The notes under the pieces are model-generated. The model was not told where the DNA came from. It did no database searches and saw only the letters and a program-made list of their open reading frames with translations. From positions 11,215 through 75,214 of the forward strand of contig CDMY01000284.1 of assembly GCA_001179505.1 (NCBI GenBank): 64,000 nt of DNA, given 5' to 3'. The position numbers and the translations under genes were made by a program. This stretch comes from Vitrella brassicaformis (lineage: Eukaryota; Sar; Vitrellaceae). Shown piece after piece: positions 24,201 to 36,974 of this stretch; positions within the stretch are counted from its first letter, which is position 1; every line of letters begins with the position of its first letter.

Positions 24201-27200
24201 GGTCGAGTGGGTGAGATTCAGGAGGCCCTCGAGGAGTCACAGATGACGCTCAACACCATGAATGCCATGAGACACGTGGCCCCATTCAAGGAGGAGGTCG
24301 TCGGCCTCCTCACCACCCTGTCTGATGTCTCTGGTCAGCAGAGCAGGAGACTGGGTCACCGATGATGTGACAATGTTGATTTGCAGACACTATCGAGCGT
24401 TGGGTGAAGGTGCAGATGCTCTGGACGTCACTTGAGTCGGTTTTCACCGGTGGCGATATTGCCAAGCAGATGCCCACGGAAGCCAAAAAGTTTCAGCAGA
24501 TCGACAAGGACTGGGTGAAAACATGCGACTCACAGAAAGTGCATCACACTTGGCTGACGGCACTCTGTCCTGCTTGTGTCTTTGCAGCTGAAAATCATGG
24601 CCAAGGCAGCCGAGACACGCAATGTGGTCGAGTGCTGCCAGAACGATCTGCTCAAACAGCTGCTGCCCGTCCTCCAGCAAGGCTTGGAGAGCTGCCAAAA
24701 GTCACTCGACTCGTATTTGGAGGGCAAGCGGAACAAGTTCCCGCGGTTCTACTTCGTGTCGGATCCCGTGCTGCTCAAGATCCTCTCTCAGGGGTCGGAC
24801 CCGGACTCGGTGCAGGATGACTTCGAGAAACTGTTCGACGCCATCTCGCGTGTCACCTTTGACAAGGCCGACCGCAAGAAGATTGTTAAGATCAAGTCTG
24901 TTGGCGGGAAGGCAGATGAGGTTGTTGACCTCTCGACGCCTGTCAAGGCTGAAGGCAATATCGAGGACTGGCTGACAGCGCTCGAGGCAGAGATGCAGAG
25001 GTAGGAGGCATGTGGGTCATGGCATGCGGACGGCCTCGACCTTACGAAGTATGTGGTTCTGCGTGGCTCCAGGTCGGTGCGCCGTGAGTGCAAGTATGCA
25101 TGCCATGACACTGGTTTGGTCTACAACGGCATGACCCTCCTTGACTTCTCAAACCGATACATCGCCCAGGCACGTCAAGAGTATTGAAGACATAAGGAGG
25201 CGGCAACTTTCCTTCTTTTATGTCATTCTTGCAGGTGGCCCTGCTCGGCATTCAAGTGATCTGGACAGTCGACTTCCAGGAGGCCCTCGAGAAGATGTCT
25301 CGCGAGAAGGACAAGGTCATCATGGGGACCACCAACAAGAAGTTCACCCAGATGATGACTGACCTTGTGGGCATCTGCCTCACCGACCTCGGGTCCAAGA
25401 TGAACCGCGTCAAGTTCGAGACACTCGTCACCATCCATGTGCACCAGAGGGACCTCTACACAGAGATCTGGAGGAAGGTCAAGGAGCATCGCGTCAAGGT
25501 GACACACACACGCATGAACACCTCCCCCTGCTGCGTTGTTGAAGACTGACCGCCACTGTCTCATGCTACGTCTCTCCAGGACCACAACGATTTCGAGTGG
25601 CTCAAGCAGACGCGCTGCTACTGGAAGACAGACACAGAGCACGCCCTCATCCAGATTGCTGACGTCGAGTTCACCTACCAGTATGAGTACCTCGGCGTCA
25701 AGGACCGGCTGGCCATCACCCCGCTGACGGATCGCTGCTACCTCACCAACTCGCAGGCCCTGGGCATGTACTACGGCGGCGCGCCTGCCGGGCCCGCGGG
25801 GACGGGCAAGACGGAGACGGTCAAGGATATGGGCCGCACGCTGGGTGTGTTCGTGGTGGTAACCAACTGCTCGGACCAGCATCGGTTCAGGGACATGGCC
25901 AAGATCTTCAAGGGGTTGTGTCAGAGTGGGCTGTGGGGCTGCTTCGATGAGTTCAACCGCATCGATCTCGAGGTCTTGTCTGTCGTCGCCATGCAGGTCG
26001 GTAAAGAGCACAGCCACGAAAGGCAGGCTGCATGTGCGACTCCCTGCTGTATTTCCCGACAGGTTGAGTCCATCACGGCGGCCAAGAAGGCAGGAACCAA
26101 GACATTCATGTTCCCAGGCAAGGACAGGGAGAAGCGCTGTCAGTGGATGGGGAGCCCGTCGATCCATCGCTTGTGATCGGTGTATTCAGGCGAGGTGGCG
26201 CCGATCCGGCTGAACACTGCCGTGGCGTACTTCATCACGATGAACCCCGGCTACGCCGGCCGACAGGAGCTGCCAGAGAACCTCAAGGTTCTGTTCCGCA
26301 GCGTGTCTATGATGGTTCCCGACCGACAGATCATCATGAAGGTCAAGCTGGCCTCCGTCGGCTACGCTGAGATGGACTATCTCGCCAAGAAGTTCAACAT
26401 CCTGTACCGCCTGTGTGAGGAGCAGCTGTCCAAGCAGCGACACTACGACTTCGGCCTCCGCAATATCCTGTCGGTGCTGCGGACGGCCGGAACTGTCAAG
26501 CGAAGCGAGCCGCCAGATGCTGACGAAGAGATGCTCTTCATGCGGTGAGGAGGAAAGAGAAGAATGAAAGCGGCAACGATACACCTCCTGGCTTATACTG
26601 ATATCAGAACTGTCCGTGACATGAACCTGAGTAAGCTGGTGGCGGATGACGTGCCGCTGTTCCTGTCTCTGCTGAAGGACATCTTCCCCAAGGTGACCGA
26701 CCCGCCCAAGAAGGTGTATAAGGACGTGGAGGACACCGTCAAGGCGCAGATCAAGAAGAATCGGATCGTCAATCATGACGACTGGTTCCTCAAGATCATT
26801 CAGCTATATGAGGTCCGTTGGCTAGCCAGCCAGCCAGCCAGCCAGACATCCGCTTGTCAAACCAACAACTGTCGCTCCTGTGTGCCTCCCTTCTGTCTCC
26901 CCTGTCACGCAGACGTCTCTGGTGCGTCACGGCTTCATGTTGGTGGGCCCGTCGCTCTCTGGGAAGACAGAGATCATGAGCACGCTGACCAACGGGCTGA
27001 CGGACATCGGGCAGTCAACGCGGTGCGTCGTCATGAACCCCAAAGCAATCACAGCGCAGCAGATGTACGGCGTCAAGGACCCGATCTCGGAGGAGTGGAC
27101 CCCCGGCGTCTTCGCATCCATCTGGGCAAAGTACAACAACCGATCACTCAAATTCACCACCTGGATCGTCTGCGACGGCCCCGTGGATGCCATTTGGATT

Positions 27201-30200
27201 GAGAATCTCAACACCGTGTTGGACGATAACAAGATTCTGACGCTCGCAAACAACGATCGCATACCCATGACCGACAACACACGGTAAGTTAATTGACTCG
27301 CACCGTCATTGCATTTCGTGTCTATCTCATCTGTTTGCAGTATCGTGTTTGAGGTGGAGAATCTGAACAATGCGTCCCCCGCCACGGTGAGTCGAGCGGG
27401 CATCATCTATGTGTCAGCCTCGGACCTGGGATGGAAGCCGCTGATTGAGGGCTGGCTCAACTCACGTACGGAGATATCCTCATCTCGACAAGTGGAGAAG
27501 GAAATACTCAAGGAGCTCTTCGACAAGTGAGACAAGACTTGCATTGACTTTAGAACTTGCAGCCTTCTGGTGGTGTGTGTACAGGTATATGATCGAGCCT
27601 GACATCTTCGATTTCATCATGCGCAACTGCCGTCCCGTGATGCCCACATCCAATGCAGCCATGACACTGCAGGTCATGAACCTTCTCACGGGCATCCTGC
27701 AGCCGCACGTTGAGGCCAACGAGGTGCTGCAGCGCCCCGCATACGAAAACATCATGACGTACGCCATCGTGTGGGGCTGCGGAGGGCTCTTCGAGCCTGA
27801 CGACAGGTGAGTTGCAGCACAACCAGGTGGGCCGGGAGTGCAGTCGCTCTGTGTCTCCCACGCAGGATGAAGCTGGATGGTTTCCTCCGTGATAAGTCGA
27901 AGGTGCCGTATCCGTGCCAGGATGGTCTCACTCTGTTCGAGTACGGCGTGCACGACGCCAGTCATGAATTCCAGGTAACGCCTACCCATGCCTGTGGATG
28001 AACGATCACATGTCTCCCTTCTGCTGTCAGTTGTGGCAAGCCGAGGAGTGGAAGCCGCCTAAGGGTCGCCTGTCGCCGTCATCGATCTTGATCCCCACCA
28101 TGGACTCTGTGAGAGCAGAGTACCTGATCGGGACCATCTCGAGCATGCCACGCATCCGGCTGATCAACGCCAACTTTAAGTCGGTGCTGATGGTGGGTGG
28201 CTCGGGCACGGCCAAGACGTCGACGGCGCTGATGTTCATGTCCAAGTTCAAGCTGGAGGAGATGCTGTCCAAGCAGATCAACTTCTCCTCGGCCACCTCC
28301 CCCAACATGCTGCAGAAGACCATCGAGGCTGAGGTGGAGAGGAAGACCGGCAAGACATTCTGCCCGCCGGGCGGCAAGAAGATGACGGTCTTCCTCGACG
28401 ACATGTCGATGCCCTTCGTCAACGAGTGGGGCGACCAGATCACACTGGAGTTGGGACGGCAGCTCGTCGAGCAGGCAGGTGTCTACTTCCTCGACAAGGA
28501 CAAGAGGTGAGGGAGTCGACCGACCGACTCAAGCTGAACTAGGGAGCAGGTGCTGTTACGGTCTTTCTTTGCAGAGGGGACTTCAAGTCGGTCATTGACC
28601 TGCAGTACATCGGCGCGATGAACCATCCGGGAGGCGGCCGCAACGACATCCCGAATCGCTTCAAGACCAAGTTCTTCTCCTTCAACCTCATCCTGCCCTC
28701 GATCATGTCTGTGGACAACATCTACGGCAGCATGATCAAGGCACGCTTCAACCCCAAGAGCTGCCCCAACCAAAAGGTACAAGCACACTGATGCGCAGAG
28801 CGTGCGCATCCCTACCCAGCAAGCAACCTTCCCCCTGTCAGATCATGGATCTGTCCAAGAAGCTGACCAAGGCGACGATCGAGATCTGGTGAGACATCAC
28901 ACAAAGACGGCGCAATGGGTTGCTGTCAATACATGAGTGACCACCCTGCATTATTCAGGGAGAAGGTGAAGAACACGTTGCTGCCGACCCCGAGTCGGTT
29001 CCACTACGTCTTCAACATGCGTGAGCTGTCTCGCGTCTTCACTGGCATCCTCCTTTGCCCCATGGAGGTCCTCACCTCCGAGGAAACCATGGTATGACAC
29101 ACCTAGCTCTGCCAAGTCCCCTCGCTGACTCGATGTGTGTGTCGGCTGCCGCCTTCAGGTTGGTCTGTGGAAGCACGAGAATGTACGAGTGTTTGCTGAT
29201 AAGCTGGCTCGTGCCATCGACAAGGACTGGATGGAAAAGACGCTCCACGACGTGTGCGTCACACACTTTGGCGAGAAGCTGGCAGCTGCAAACAAGGAGA
29301 CACCATGGTACGCATACACGCAACACGGGAGCAAAGGACTTGTGCATTTTGTGGTCACGTCCACATTGCAGGTTCTGTGACTTCCTGAGAGACGCCACTG
29401 AGGATGAAAATGGTGAAGAGATCGCCGCTCCGAGGGTGAGTACAGTGCCAGAGAGGAGAAAGTGGGAGGACAGCACTGGCCGTGTGTGTGTACTCCTTGG
29501 CCTTTGCCTGAGCAGATCTACGAGCCCGCCACCCTCCAGTCCGCCCGCAAGAAGGCGTACGAGTATCTGAACAAGTACAACGAGGAGAACCCCGCCAAGA
29601 GCATGAACCTTGTGCTCTTCGACGACGCCCTCAAGCACATGATGAGGATCTCACGGATCATCCAGCTGCCCCGCGGCTCGGCCATGCTTGTGGGTGTCGG
29701 CGGCTCTGGCAAGCAATCCCTCACTCGCCTTGCCGGCTACATCGCCCGCCACAAGCGATTCCAGATCACCATCACCAAGACATACGGCGAGCAAGCCTTC
29801 TTCGACAATCTCAGGTACACGCACCAGCAGACACCCATGTTTGTGTGTCCTGTGACGCTGGCTGGCTCCCTTGCTGCAGGGGTCTGTACGTGGATGCGGG
29901 TCAGAAGAACATTCCCACCACCTTCATCTTCACGGACCAGGAGGTCAAGCAGGAGAGCTTCCTCGAGTACCTCAACTCGGTCCTCTCCACCGGCGAGCTG
30001 GCGGGGCTCTTCCAAAAGGACGAGCGGGACGGCATGTGCGCTGAGGTCCGCAACGACTTCGTCAAGGAGCGACCATGGCTGGAGGAGAACATGATCAACA
30101 TGTACCAATACTTCCTTGATAGACTCAGGTGACATCACATCCAGGGCATGTCCAAGTGCAACTACACATTTCTCTTGTCCCTCCCTTCCTCCCCTTCGAT

Positions 30201-33200
30201 GTATCCAGAGACAATCTCCATGTGGTCTTGTGCTTCTCGCCTGTGGGCTCCAAGTTTGCCGTTCGTGCGCAGAAGTTCCCCGCCCTCTTCAGCTGCGTGA
30301 CCATCGACTGGTTCCTGCCCTGGCCGGAGGAGGCCCTCATCGCCGTGGCGTCGGCCTTTCTGTCCGAGTACAAGGTTGACACGAGCCCCGAGAACAAGGA
30401 GAAGCTCTACCGGCTGATGGGCACGGTGCACGCACAAGTGGGCACGGTGTGCGACCTCTACTTCGCGCGTATGCGTCGCCACGTGTACGTGACGCCCAAG
30501 ACCTACCTGGGTTTCATCAACTTCTACAAGAAGGTGTATGAGGAGAAGTTTGATGAGATCAACAAGCTGGAGCGGGCGGTCAACGTGGGGCTGCAGAAGC
30601 TCAACGAGGCGGCAGCGGATGTTGAGAAGATGAAGGTGGCGCTGCGCGAGGAGGAGAAGAAGCTCAAGGAGTCGGAGGAGCAGACCAACAAGCTGCTGGT
30701 CAAGGTGCAGAGCGAGACGGCCAAAGCCGAGAAGAAGAGCGCCGAGGTGGGAGTCCAGGTGGAGTCTTGTATGGGCATGAAGAACCAGATTGAGAAGGAG
30801 CAAGATGCCGCCAACAGGGACCTCCAGGCCGCCCTGCCCTACCTCCATGAGGCCGAGGGGGCTGTCAAGTCCATCACAGCCAAGGACATTACTGAGCTCA
30901 AGACCATGAAGACGCCGTCAGACATCATCAGACTCGTCTTCGATGGTGTGCTCATCCTGCTCCAAAACAAGGTCAGGCCAAAGAGCTGCTCGACAGAGAG
31001 ACGTCTTTCCCATGTGTGCTGCATCCCACACACCCTTTCAGGTGATGGACGTGAAGGCCGAGTCCAAGGTGATCAACAAGCAGCAAGTTGACTTCATCCA
31101 CGACTCCTTCGACGAGTACTCCAAGAGCATGATGAGCGACATCAAATTCCTGCCTAACCTCTTCGACTTTTCTCAAGTAAGATGGCCGCCAACACACTCA
31201 CCAACACATTCGTACCCTTTTGTCTCACTCACATGTTGTAGAACGAGAAGGACAACATCAACGATGAGACATGCGAGCTGCTGGAGCCCTATCTGTCGCT
31301 CGAGAACTTCAACCCGGCCATCGCGAAGAAGGCATCCAACGCAGCGGAGGGTCTGTGCAAGTGGGTGGGTGCGATGAAGATGTACCACGAGGCCGCCAAG
31401 ATCGTCAAGCCCAAGATGGACTTCCTCAAGGTCCAGACGGGACGCCTTGAAGTGGCGATGCGGGAACTGAATGAGGCGCAGAGCGAGCTGGCCAAGGCGC
31501 AGGCCGTGGTCGAGGACCTCAACAAGCAATTCGAGGAAGCTATGGCATCCAAGAACGCCCTGGAACAGAAGGCTCTCGCCACCAAAAGGAAGATGGACCA
31601 GGCCAACAAACTCATCAACGGGCTCGCCGGCGAGAAGGCAAGATGGTAGGGTCAGCCACTCATCACGTGTCTGTGCTGCACTGCCCTCGCTTCCTGTATG
31701 TCAGGACTGAGGATTCCAAGAACTTTGCTGAGCGCCGCAAGCGGCTGGTGGGCGACGTGTGCATGGCTGCCGCCTTTATCTCCTATGTTGGCCCCTTCAA
31801 CTCAGAATACAGAGACAAACTCTACTCCGAGTACACAAACAGCTCGGCAACACGTAGCCTCACAACATGGTCTGTGTGTGTGTGTGTGTCTGTGTGTGTG
31901 TGTTTGGCAGGTATTTCCTGGCCACGTGCCACACAGTGCAGCTGCCTGCCTCGGAGAAGATTGTCATGACGGAGTGGCTCGTGGATCAGGTCGGCAATGC
32001 ACAAATCCCATGTGCACCTCCAGCTCTCACTGGGTGAGGTGAGCGTTGCAGGCGACGATTGGTGAGTGGAATCTGGAGGGTCTGCCATCGGATGAGCTGT
32101 CCATCCAGAACGGTATCATGGTCACCACCTCGGCCCGTTTCCCACTCATGGTCGACCCGCAGGGTCAGGCCGTCCACTGGATCAAGAAGCGGGAGGAGGC
32201 ACGCATGGAGGGCATGTCTCAGTGCATCACCACCATCACAAACCCGCGGCTGAAGGACCAGCTGGAGTTTGTGATGGGTGAGGGTAAGCCGATGTTGATC
32301 GAGGGCATTGAGAACGACGTGGACCCCATGCTCGATCCCGTGCTGGAGAAGCAGATCATCAAGAAGGGCAAGAACCTCTACGTCACTGTCTCCGACCAGC
32401 AGATGGACTACAACTCCAAGTTCATGCTCTACATGACCTCGCGGCTCGCCAACCCTCACTTCTCACCCGAGCTCTCCGCCAAGTGCGCCGTCATCGACTT
32501 CACTGTCACCCTCAAGGGTACGAACAGGGGCACACTGACCGAAGGCCCCCCTCAATCGCGGGCGTGTCCTTTTGTTGCCATCAGGTCTTGAGCAGCAGCT
32601 GCTGGGTCGCGTGCTGTCGACAGAGCAGCGGTCGCTGGAGGAATCGCTCAACCAGCTCATCGAGGAGGTCACACAGAACACCAAGTCCCTCCAGGTCTGT
32701 GCCTGGATACAACACACAACAGATGCATACGTGCGCACAGGAAGGGCACCGAAAGAATTGGTCTCCGCCGTGTGCAGATCCTGGACGCCCAGCTTTTGGA
32801 TCGTCTGTCGAACTCTGAGGGGAACCTTCTCGATGATGTGGAGCTCATCGAAGTGCTCGCCAACACCAAGGCAAGCTGCCTCCCGGAATCCACTTCCTCG
32901 TCTCAGATGGTGAATGGTGTTGATGTCTCTTTCATGTCATCAGGCTAAGGCCAAGGAGGTAGAGCAGAAGCTGAAAGACGCCGAGGAGAAGAAGATAGAG
33001 ATCAACGAGAAGCGAGAACAGTACCGCCCTGTCGCCACTCGCGGCTCCCTGCTCTACTTCTGCATGGTGGAGGTGGCACTGGTGCAGTGGATGTACAATT
33101 CATCACTCAACCAAGTCAGCAAACAGACATCGCCACAATGCTCGAAGGCTCATATGTGCACTTGTCTCTTCATCTTGGTTATCAGTTCCTGCAACAGTTT

Positions 33201-36200
33201 GACATCTCCATCAATCGCTCTGAGAAGGTGCAGCCCACCAACAAGCGCGTGGAGAAGATTGTTGAGTACCTCACCTACCAGGTGGATACATACATGGCCA
33301 CACACATGACACCCGGTGGCGAGCCTCATCACATTTGTCCCCTGTGCATGCAGGTATATCGTTATGTGAACCGCGGTCTGTTTGAGCGCCACAAGAGGAC
33401 GTTTGTCCTCATGGTGGCCCTCAAGATCATGCTGGTCGCATCCACACTCACATCTGCCGACGTCGACATCCTTCTCAAGGGCGGAGGCGCCCTTGACGAG
33501 AAGGCCGAGCGTCCGTGCCCGTTCAAATGGCTTGGCCAGGACGCCAAGGTGTGGCTCAACATCCTCCAGCTGTCCCGTCACGCCTTCGGCCAGGAGCAGC
33601 TGCTCTTCTTCAGAGAGCTCCCCGACTTCATCGGCCGCAACGAACAGGCGTGGAAGAAGTGGTTCGAGGAGAACGAGCCCGAGAGCTGCCCCGTGCCAGA
33701 CTACGAGGAGAGACTCGCCATGGAGAAGAACGTCGGCCACTTCGCCAGACTGTGTCTCGTCCGCGCCTTCCGCGAGGACCGCACAGTGGTGGCTGCCAGC
33801 ATGTTCATCGACGCTCAGATGGACCCTAAGTACACAGCGCCTGTGACCGACAGCATCGAGTCCATCTGGCAAGAGTCGACCAACCGCGTACCCATCCTGT
33901 ACCTGCTCTCGCCCGGCGCCGACCCCACCAACACCATCGACGAGTTCGCCAAGAAGAAGAAGAAATTCCCCACAGACAAAGTCTCCATGGGCGAGGGGCA
34001 GGAGATCATCGCACGGGAAAAGATGAAGAATGGCTTCATCAACGGCGCATGGGTGGTACTGCAAAACTGCCACTTGGGGCTGGGCTTCATGGCCGAGATC
34101 GAGAGCTTCCTCGGCAAGGTGGCCGATGTCGACGAGGTCAGAGCAAACACGATAACCACTTGATCGATCATGAGGCGCCTATCTACATAGGAAATGGCTG
34201 GTTCTGCCTGTCGTTCAGGACTTCCGGCTGTGGGTGACTTGCGAGCCGTCCCCTCGCTTCCCCATTGGTTTGCTCCAGATGGCGATCAAGGTCACCAACG
34301 AACCACCGCTGGGCCTCAAGGCAGGGCTGCACCGCACCTACAGCACGATGATCCTGCAGGAGACGCTCGACAAAGTGGACCACGAGAGGTGGCGTCTCAC
34401 GACATTCAGCCTGGCCTTCCTGCACAGCGTGGTGCAAGAGAGGAGGAAGTTCGGGCCACTTGGTTGGTGCATTCCATACGAGTACAACTACTCCGACCTC
34501 GAGGCCTCGCTGCTCTTCCTCGAGAAACATCTCTCAACCACTGTGCTGGTGAGATAAGAGACATGACCTGCTCATGCGAGATGGGAGAGGTAGGCCGTGT
34601 GTGTGTGTGTGTGTGTGACTGGTCGATCAATCAGGTCGGTCAGCCGTTGTCGTGGAACACGATATGCTACATGATAGCTGAGGTGCAGTACGGCGGCAGG
34701 ATTACTGACGATCTGGACAGAGAGCTCTTCATCACATACGCGACCAAGTACTTCAACGACGAGATATTCAGGCCAACTTTCACATTCAACACGCCCACTG
34801 GACAGGCCAACGAGTTCATGTAAGATCCATCCAACCAACCAAAGCCCCCTCTCTGCTCTGCTCACCGCCCATCTCATTTCTCTCTGTGCGTTCGTTCATG
34901 CAGGTACAAGGTCCCTGAAGGTTTGGAGATCCATCAGTACCGTGACTACATCGAGACGGTGCCTGCCGTCGACAGCCCCACAGTGTTTGGCCTCCACGTC
35001 AACGCCGACCTCACCTACAGAATCAAGGAGTCACAGGCAATGCTCCTCACCATCCAGGAGACACAGCCCAAAGACGCAGGGGCGGGCGGTGGCAAGACAA
35101 GGGAGGAACAGGTCAAGGAGCGCTGTTCCGATTTGCTCGGCAAGATGCCCGACGACTATGTCGAAGAGATCTTCCGCGAGCAAATCAAGAAGCTCAAGGG
35201 GCCGCCAGGGTTGGCCGAGAAGGGATTCCAGGCGCCGCTCAACATCTTTCTATTCCAAGAGATCCAGCGGATGCAGCGGATCATCGCCATCGTCCGCAAG
35301 AACTGCAAGGACATCATCGACGCCATCGATGGGCTCATCATCATGACACCCGACCTTCAGGTGAGCGAGACACGATATTGTGCACGAGCATCATGTCTCC
35401 TTTCCTCTGTGTGTTTCATGCGTCCACACCAGGACGACATGAACTCCCTGTTCGACACAATGGTGCCCCGGAAGTGGCTGTATGACCCCAGCGGTGCGGA
35501 GATCTCCTGGCTGTCGCCCAACCTGGGCAAGTGGTTCACGGGCCTGCAGCAGCGTGTGGAGCAGCTGACCACCTGGCTCAACCAGGGACGGCAGAAGTCC
35601 TACTGGCTGACGGGCTTCTTCAACCCACAGGGATTCCTCACTGCCATGAGACAGGAGGTCACTCGCAACAGCCATCATTCAAGAAGGCTGAGCAGGGAGA
35701 TAGATAGACCTCACGACATAGCCTATCTGTCTGCGTGGGCGTTGATGTGTGTGTCAGGTGACGCGGCAGCACAAGAAGGACCAGTGGGCCCTCGACGACG
35801 TCGTCTTCCACACTGAGGTATGTACGCTACGCACGATGACACACAAAGCAAGCCCCCCGGTGTACAAGTACAAGTGTGTGTGCTTTTTTTGTGTGTAGGT
35901 TCGTACCTATGACGTGGAGAAGGTGAAGGACGGTCCCGAGGAGGGCGTCAACATCCACGGCCTCTTCATCGAGGGATGCAGATGGCACTGGCAGGAGGGA
36001 AGACTAGACGAATCGCTTCCCAGAGTACTCACGGACAAAATGCCGGTACGTCAAACGAAAGGCGACACGAAATGTCTCCCAACAGTGTGGGCCAACACAT
36101 CGCGACTCTGTCTGCTTGTTATGCTGCCTTTGTCTGTGCAGGTGCTGTATGTGACGGCGGTGACGACCAAGGAGAAGAAGAGCCGTGGGATGGACTTTGG

Positions 36201-36345
36201 TCAGTACGGCCCCTACGACTGCCCCGTGTACAAGTACCCCAAGAGGACGGACAAGTACCTCATCTTCAGAGTCAACCTCAAGACCGAGCAGCACCCTTCA
36301 CACTGGAAACTCAGGGGCGCCGCACTGCTCTGCTCTGTAGACTAA
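18264..36345 (+). CDS. Axonemal dynein heavy chain, outer-arm gamma (DNAH5/DNAH8)-like
   Basis: ATG at 18264 ([20 protein letters not shown]), TAA at 36343-36345 after [11 protein letters not shown], with about 60 exons and mostly 50-100-nt introns, for roughly 4,500 residues, normal for the family. In order: N-terminal tail (18.3-22.8 kb), linker (about 22.8-25.5 kb), AAA1 with Walker [10 protein letters not shown] (25790-25813) and [16 protein letters not shown]2 GPSLSGKTE (near 26948), AAA3 GGSGTAKTS (near 28196), AAA4 GVGGSGKQS (near 29695), coiled-coil stalk and microtubule-binding tip (about 30560-31640), AAA5-AAA6, then the C-terminal domain. [20 protein letters not shown] after AAA1 resembles outer-arm gamma chains. 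It powers ciliary/flagellar beating. No disabling stop or frameshift was seen. Confidence 0.93.
25790..25813 (+). other. Dynein AAA1 Walker A (P-loop)
   Basis: Encodes GPAGTGKT, the main ATP hydrolysis site of the dynein motor, intact and followed by [11 protein letters not shown]. Confidence 0.95.
26824..26845 (+). repeat. (CCAG)n microsatellite in a dynein intron
   Basis: Tandem AGCC units within the intron between the exons ending near 26811 and starting near 26914. Confidence 0.8.
30560..31640 (+). other. Dynein stalk and microtubule-binding domain region
   Basis: Two long heptad-rich helices ([20 protein letters not shown] ... and [20 protein letters not shown] ...) flank the short domain carrying [17 protein letters not shown] and [12 protein letters not shown]. 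Introns fall at about 30971-31041, 31176-31241 and just after 31646. Confidence 0.85.
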
Positions 36346-36974
36346 GGGGGGCTGCTCTTCTTGCATGCACGATGCCATCCTTTGCTATCCCTCATATGGC
36401 ATTCATTGAGTATTCATTGCTCACGGGGCGGCGGTAGTCGGTTTCTGCACTCCTCCTTGCTGCTGGGGCTTTCGCTTTCCTTCTGGTTTTCCTGATCTAT
36501 TTGGGGTTCATTCAGTGCTGTGCTGCAGTAGTGAGACGTCCAATTTATTGGCAGGACGCCGTGTGAGTGTGCATGTGCCTTTGCATGTATGTTGGGCCAC
36601 GCCCATGTTCCCTTTGACATTTGTCGTTCTTCGTGGTGCATGTTGCATGTACGTTGGGCAGCATCGGGTAGCAGCCATCACACTTTGGGGAGGCGTCACG
36701 TTACACTGGGCCCTTCATTTATCGCACACTTCATTGTTCCGTGTCTCTCTGTCCATGTGAAGTGACAGCAACAATACGCACCATCAATGCTTGAGGCTTC
36801 CAAGTCGCTGCCGGGAAAATCTGAGAAATACCACTGCGTTCACAGAAAAAGCCAGAAAGCTCTGCTCTGATCATCCAGCTCCCTCCCCCCCTCCCTCTGT
36901 ACAGTGTACACTGATAGTCAAAAACAAGGCTCTCTGTCAGTCTGTTTCATCCCTCACACCCTGTCACAGCTCCA
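36346..36974. other. Convergent spacer between dynein and glutaredoxin-DUF547 genes
   Basis: Both flanking genes end here. No coherent open frame is present; it should contain two 3' UTRs. Confidence 0.45.

Noticed and set aside
18264-36345. Dynein as a pseudogene because of many in-frame stops
   Set aside because: The stops fall between GT and AG sites; the joined exons give continuous dynein sequence with all four P-loops intact.
36346-36974. A small gene between dynein and the glutaredoxin fusion
   Set aside because: Short open frames on both strands lack splice partners and conserved motifs; the region fits two 3' UTRs.
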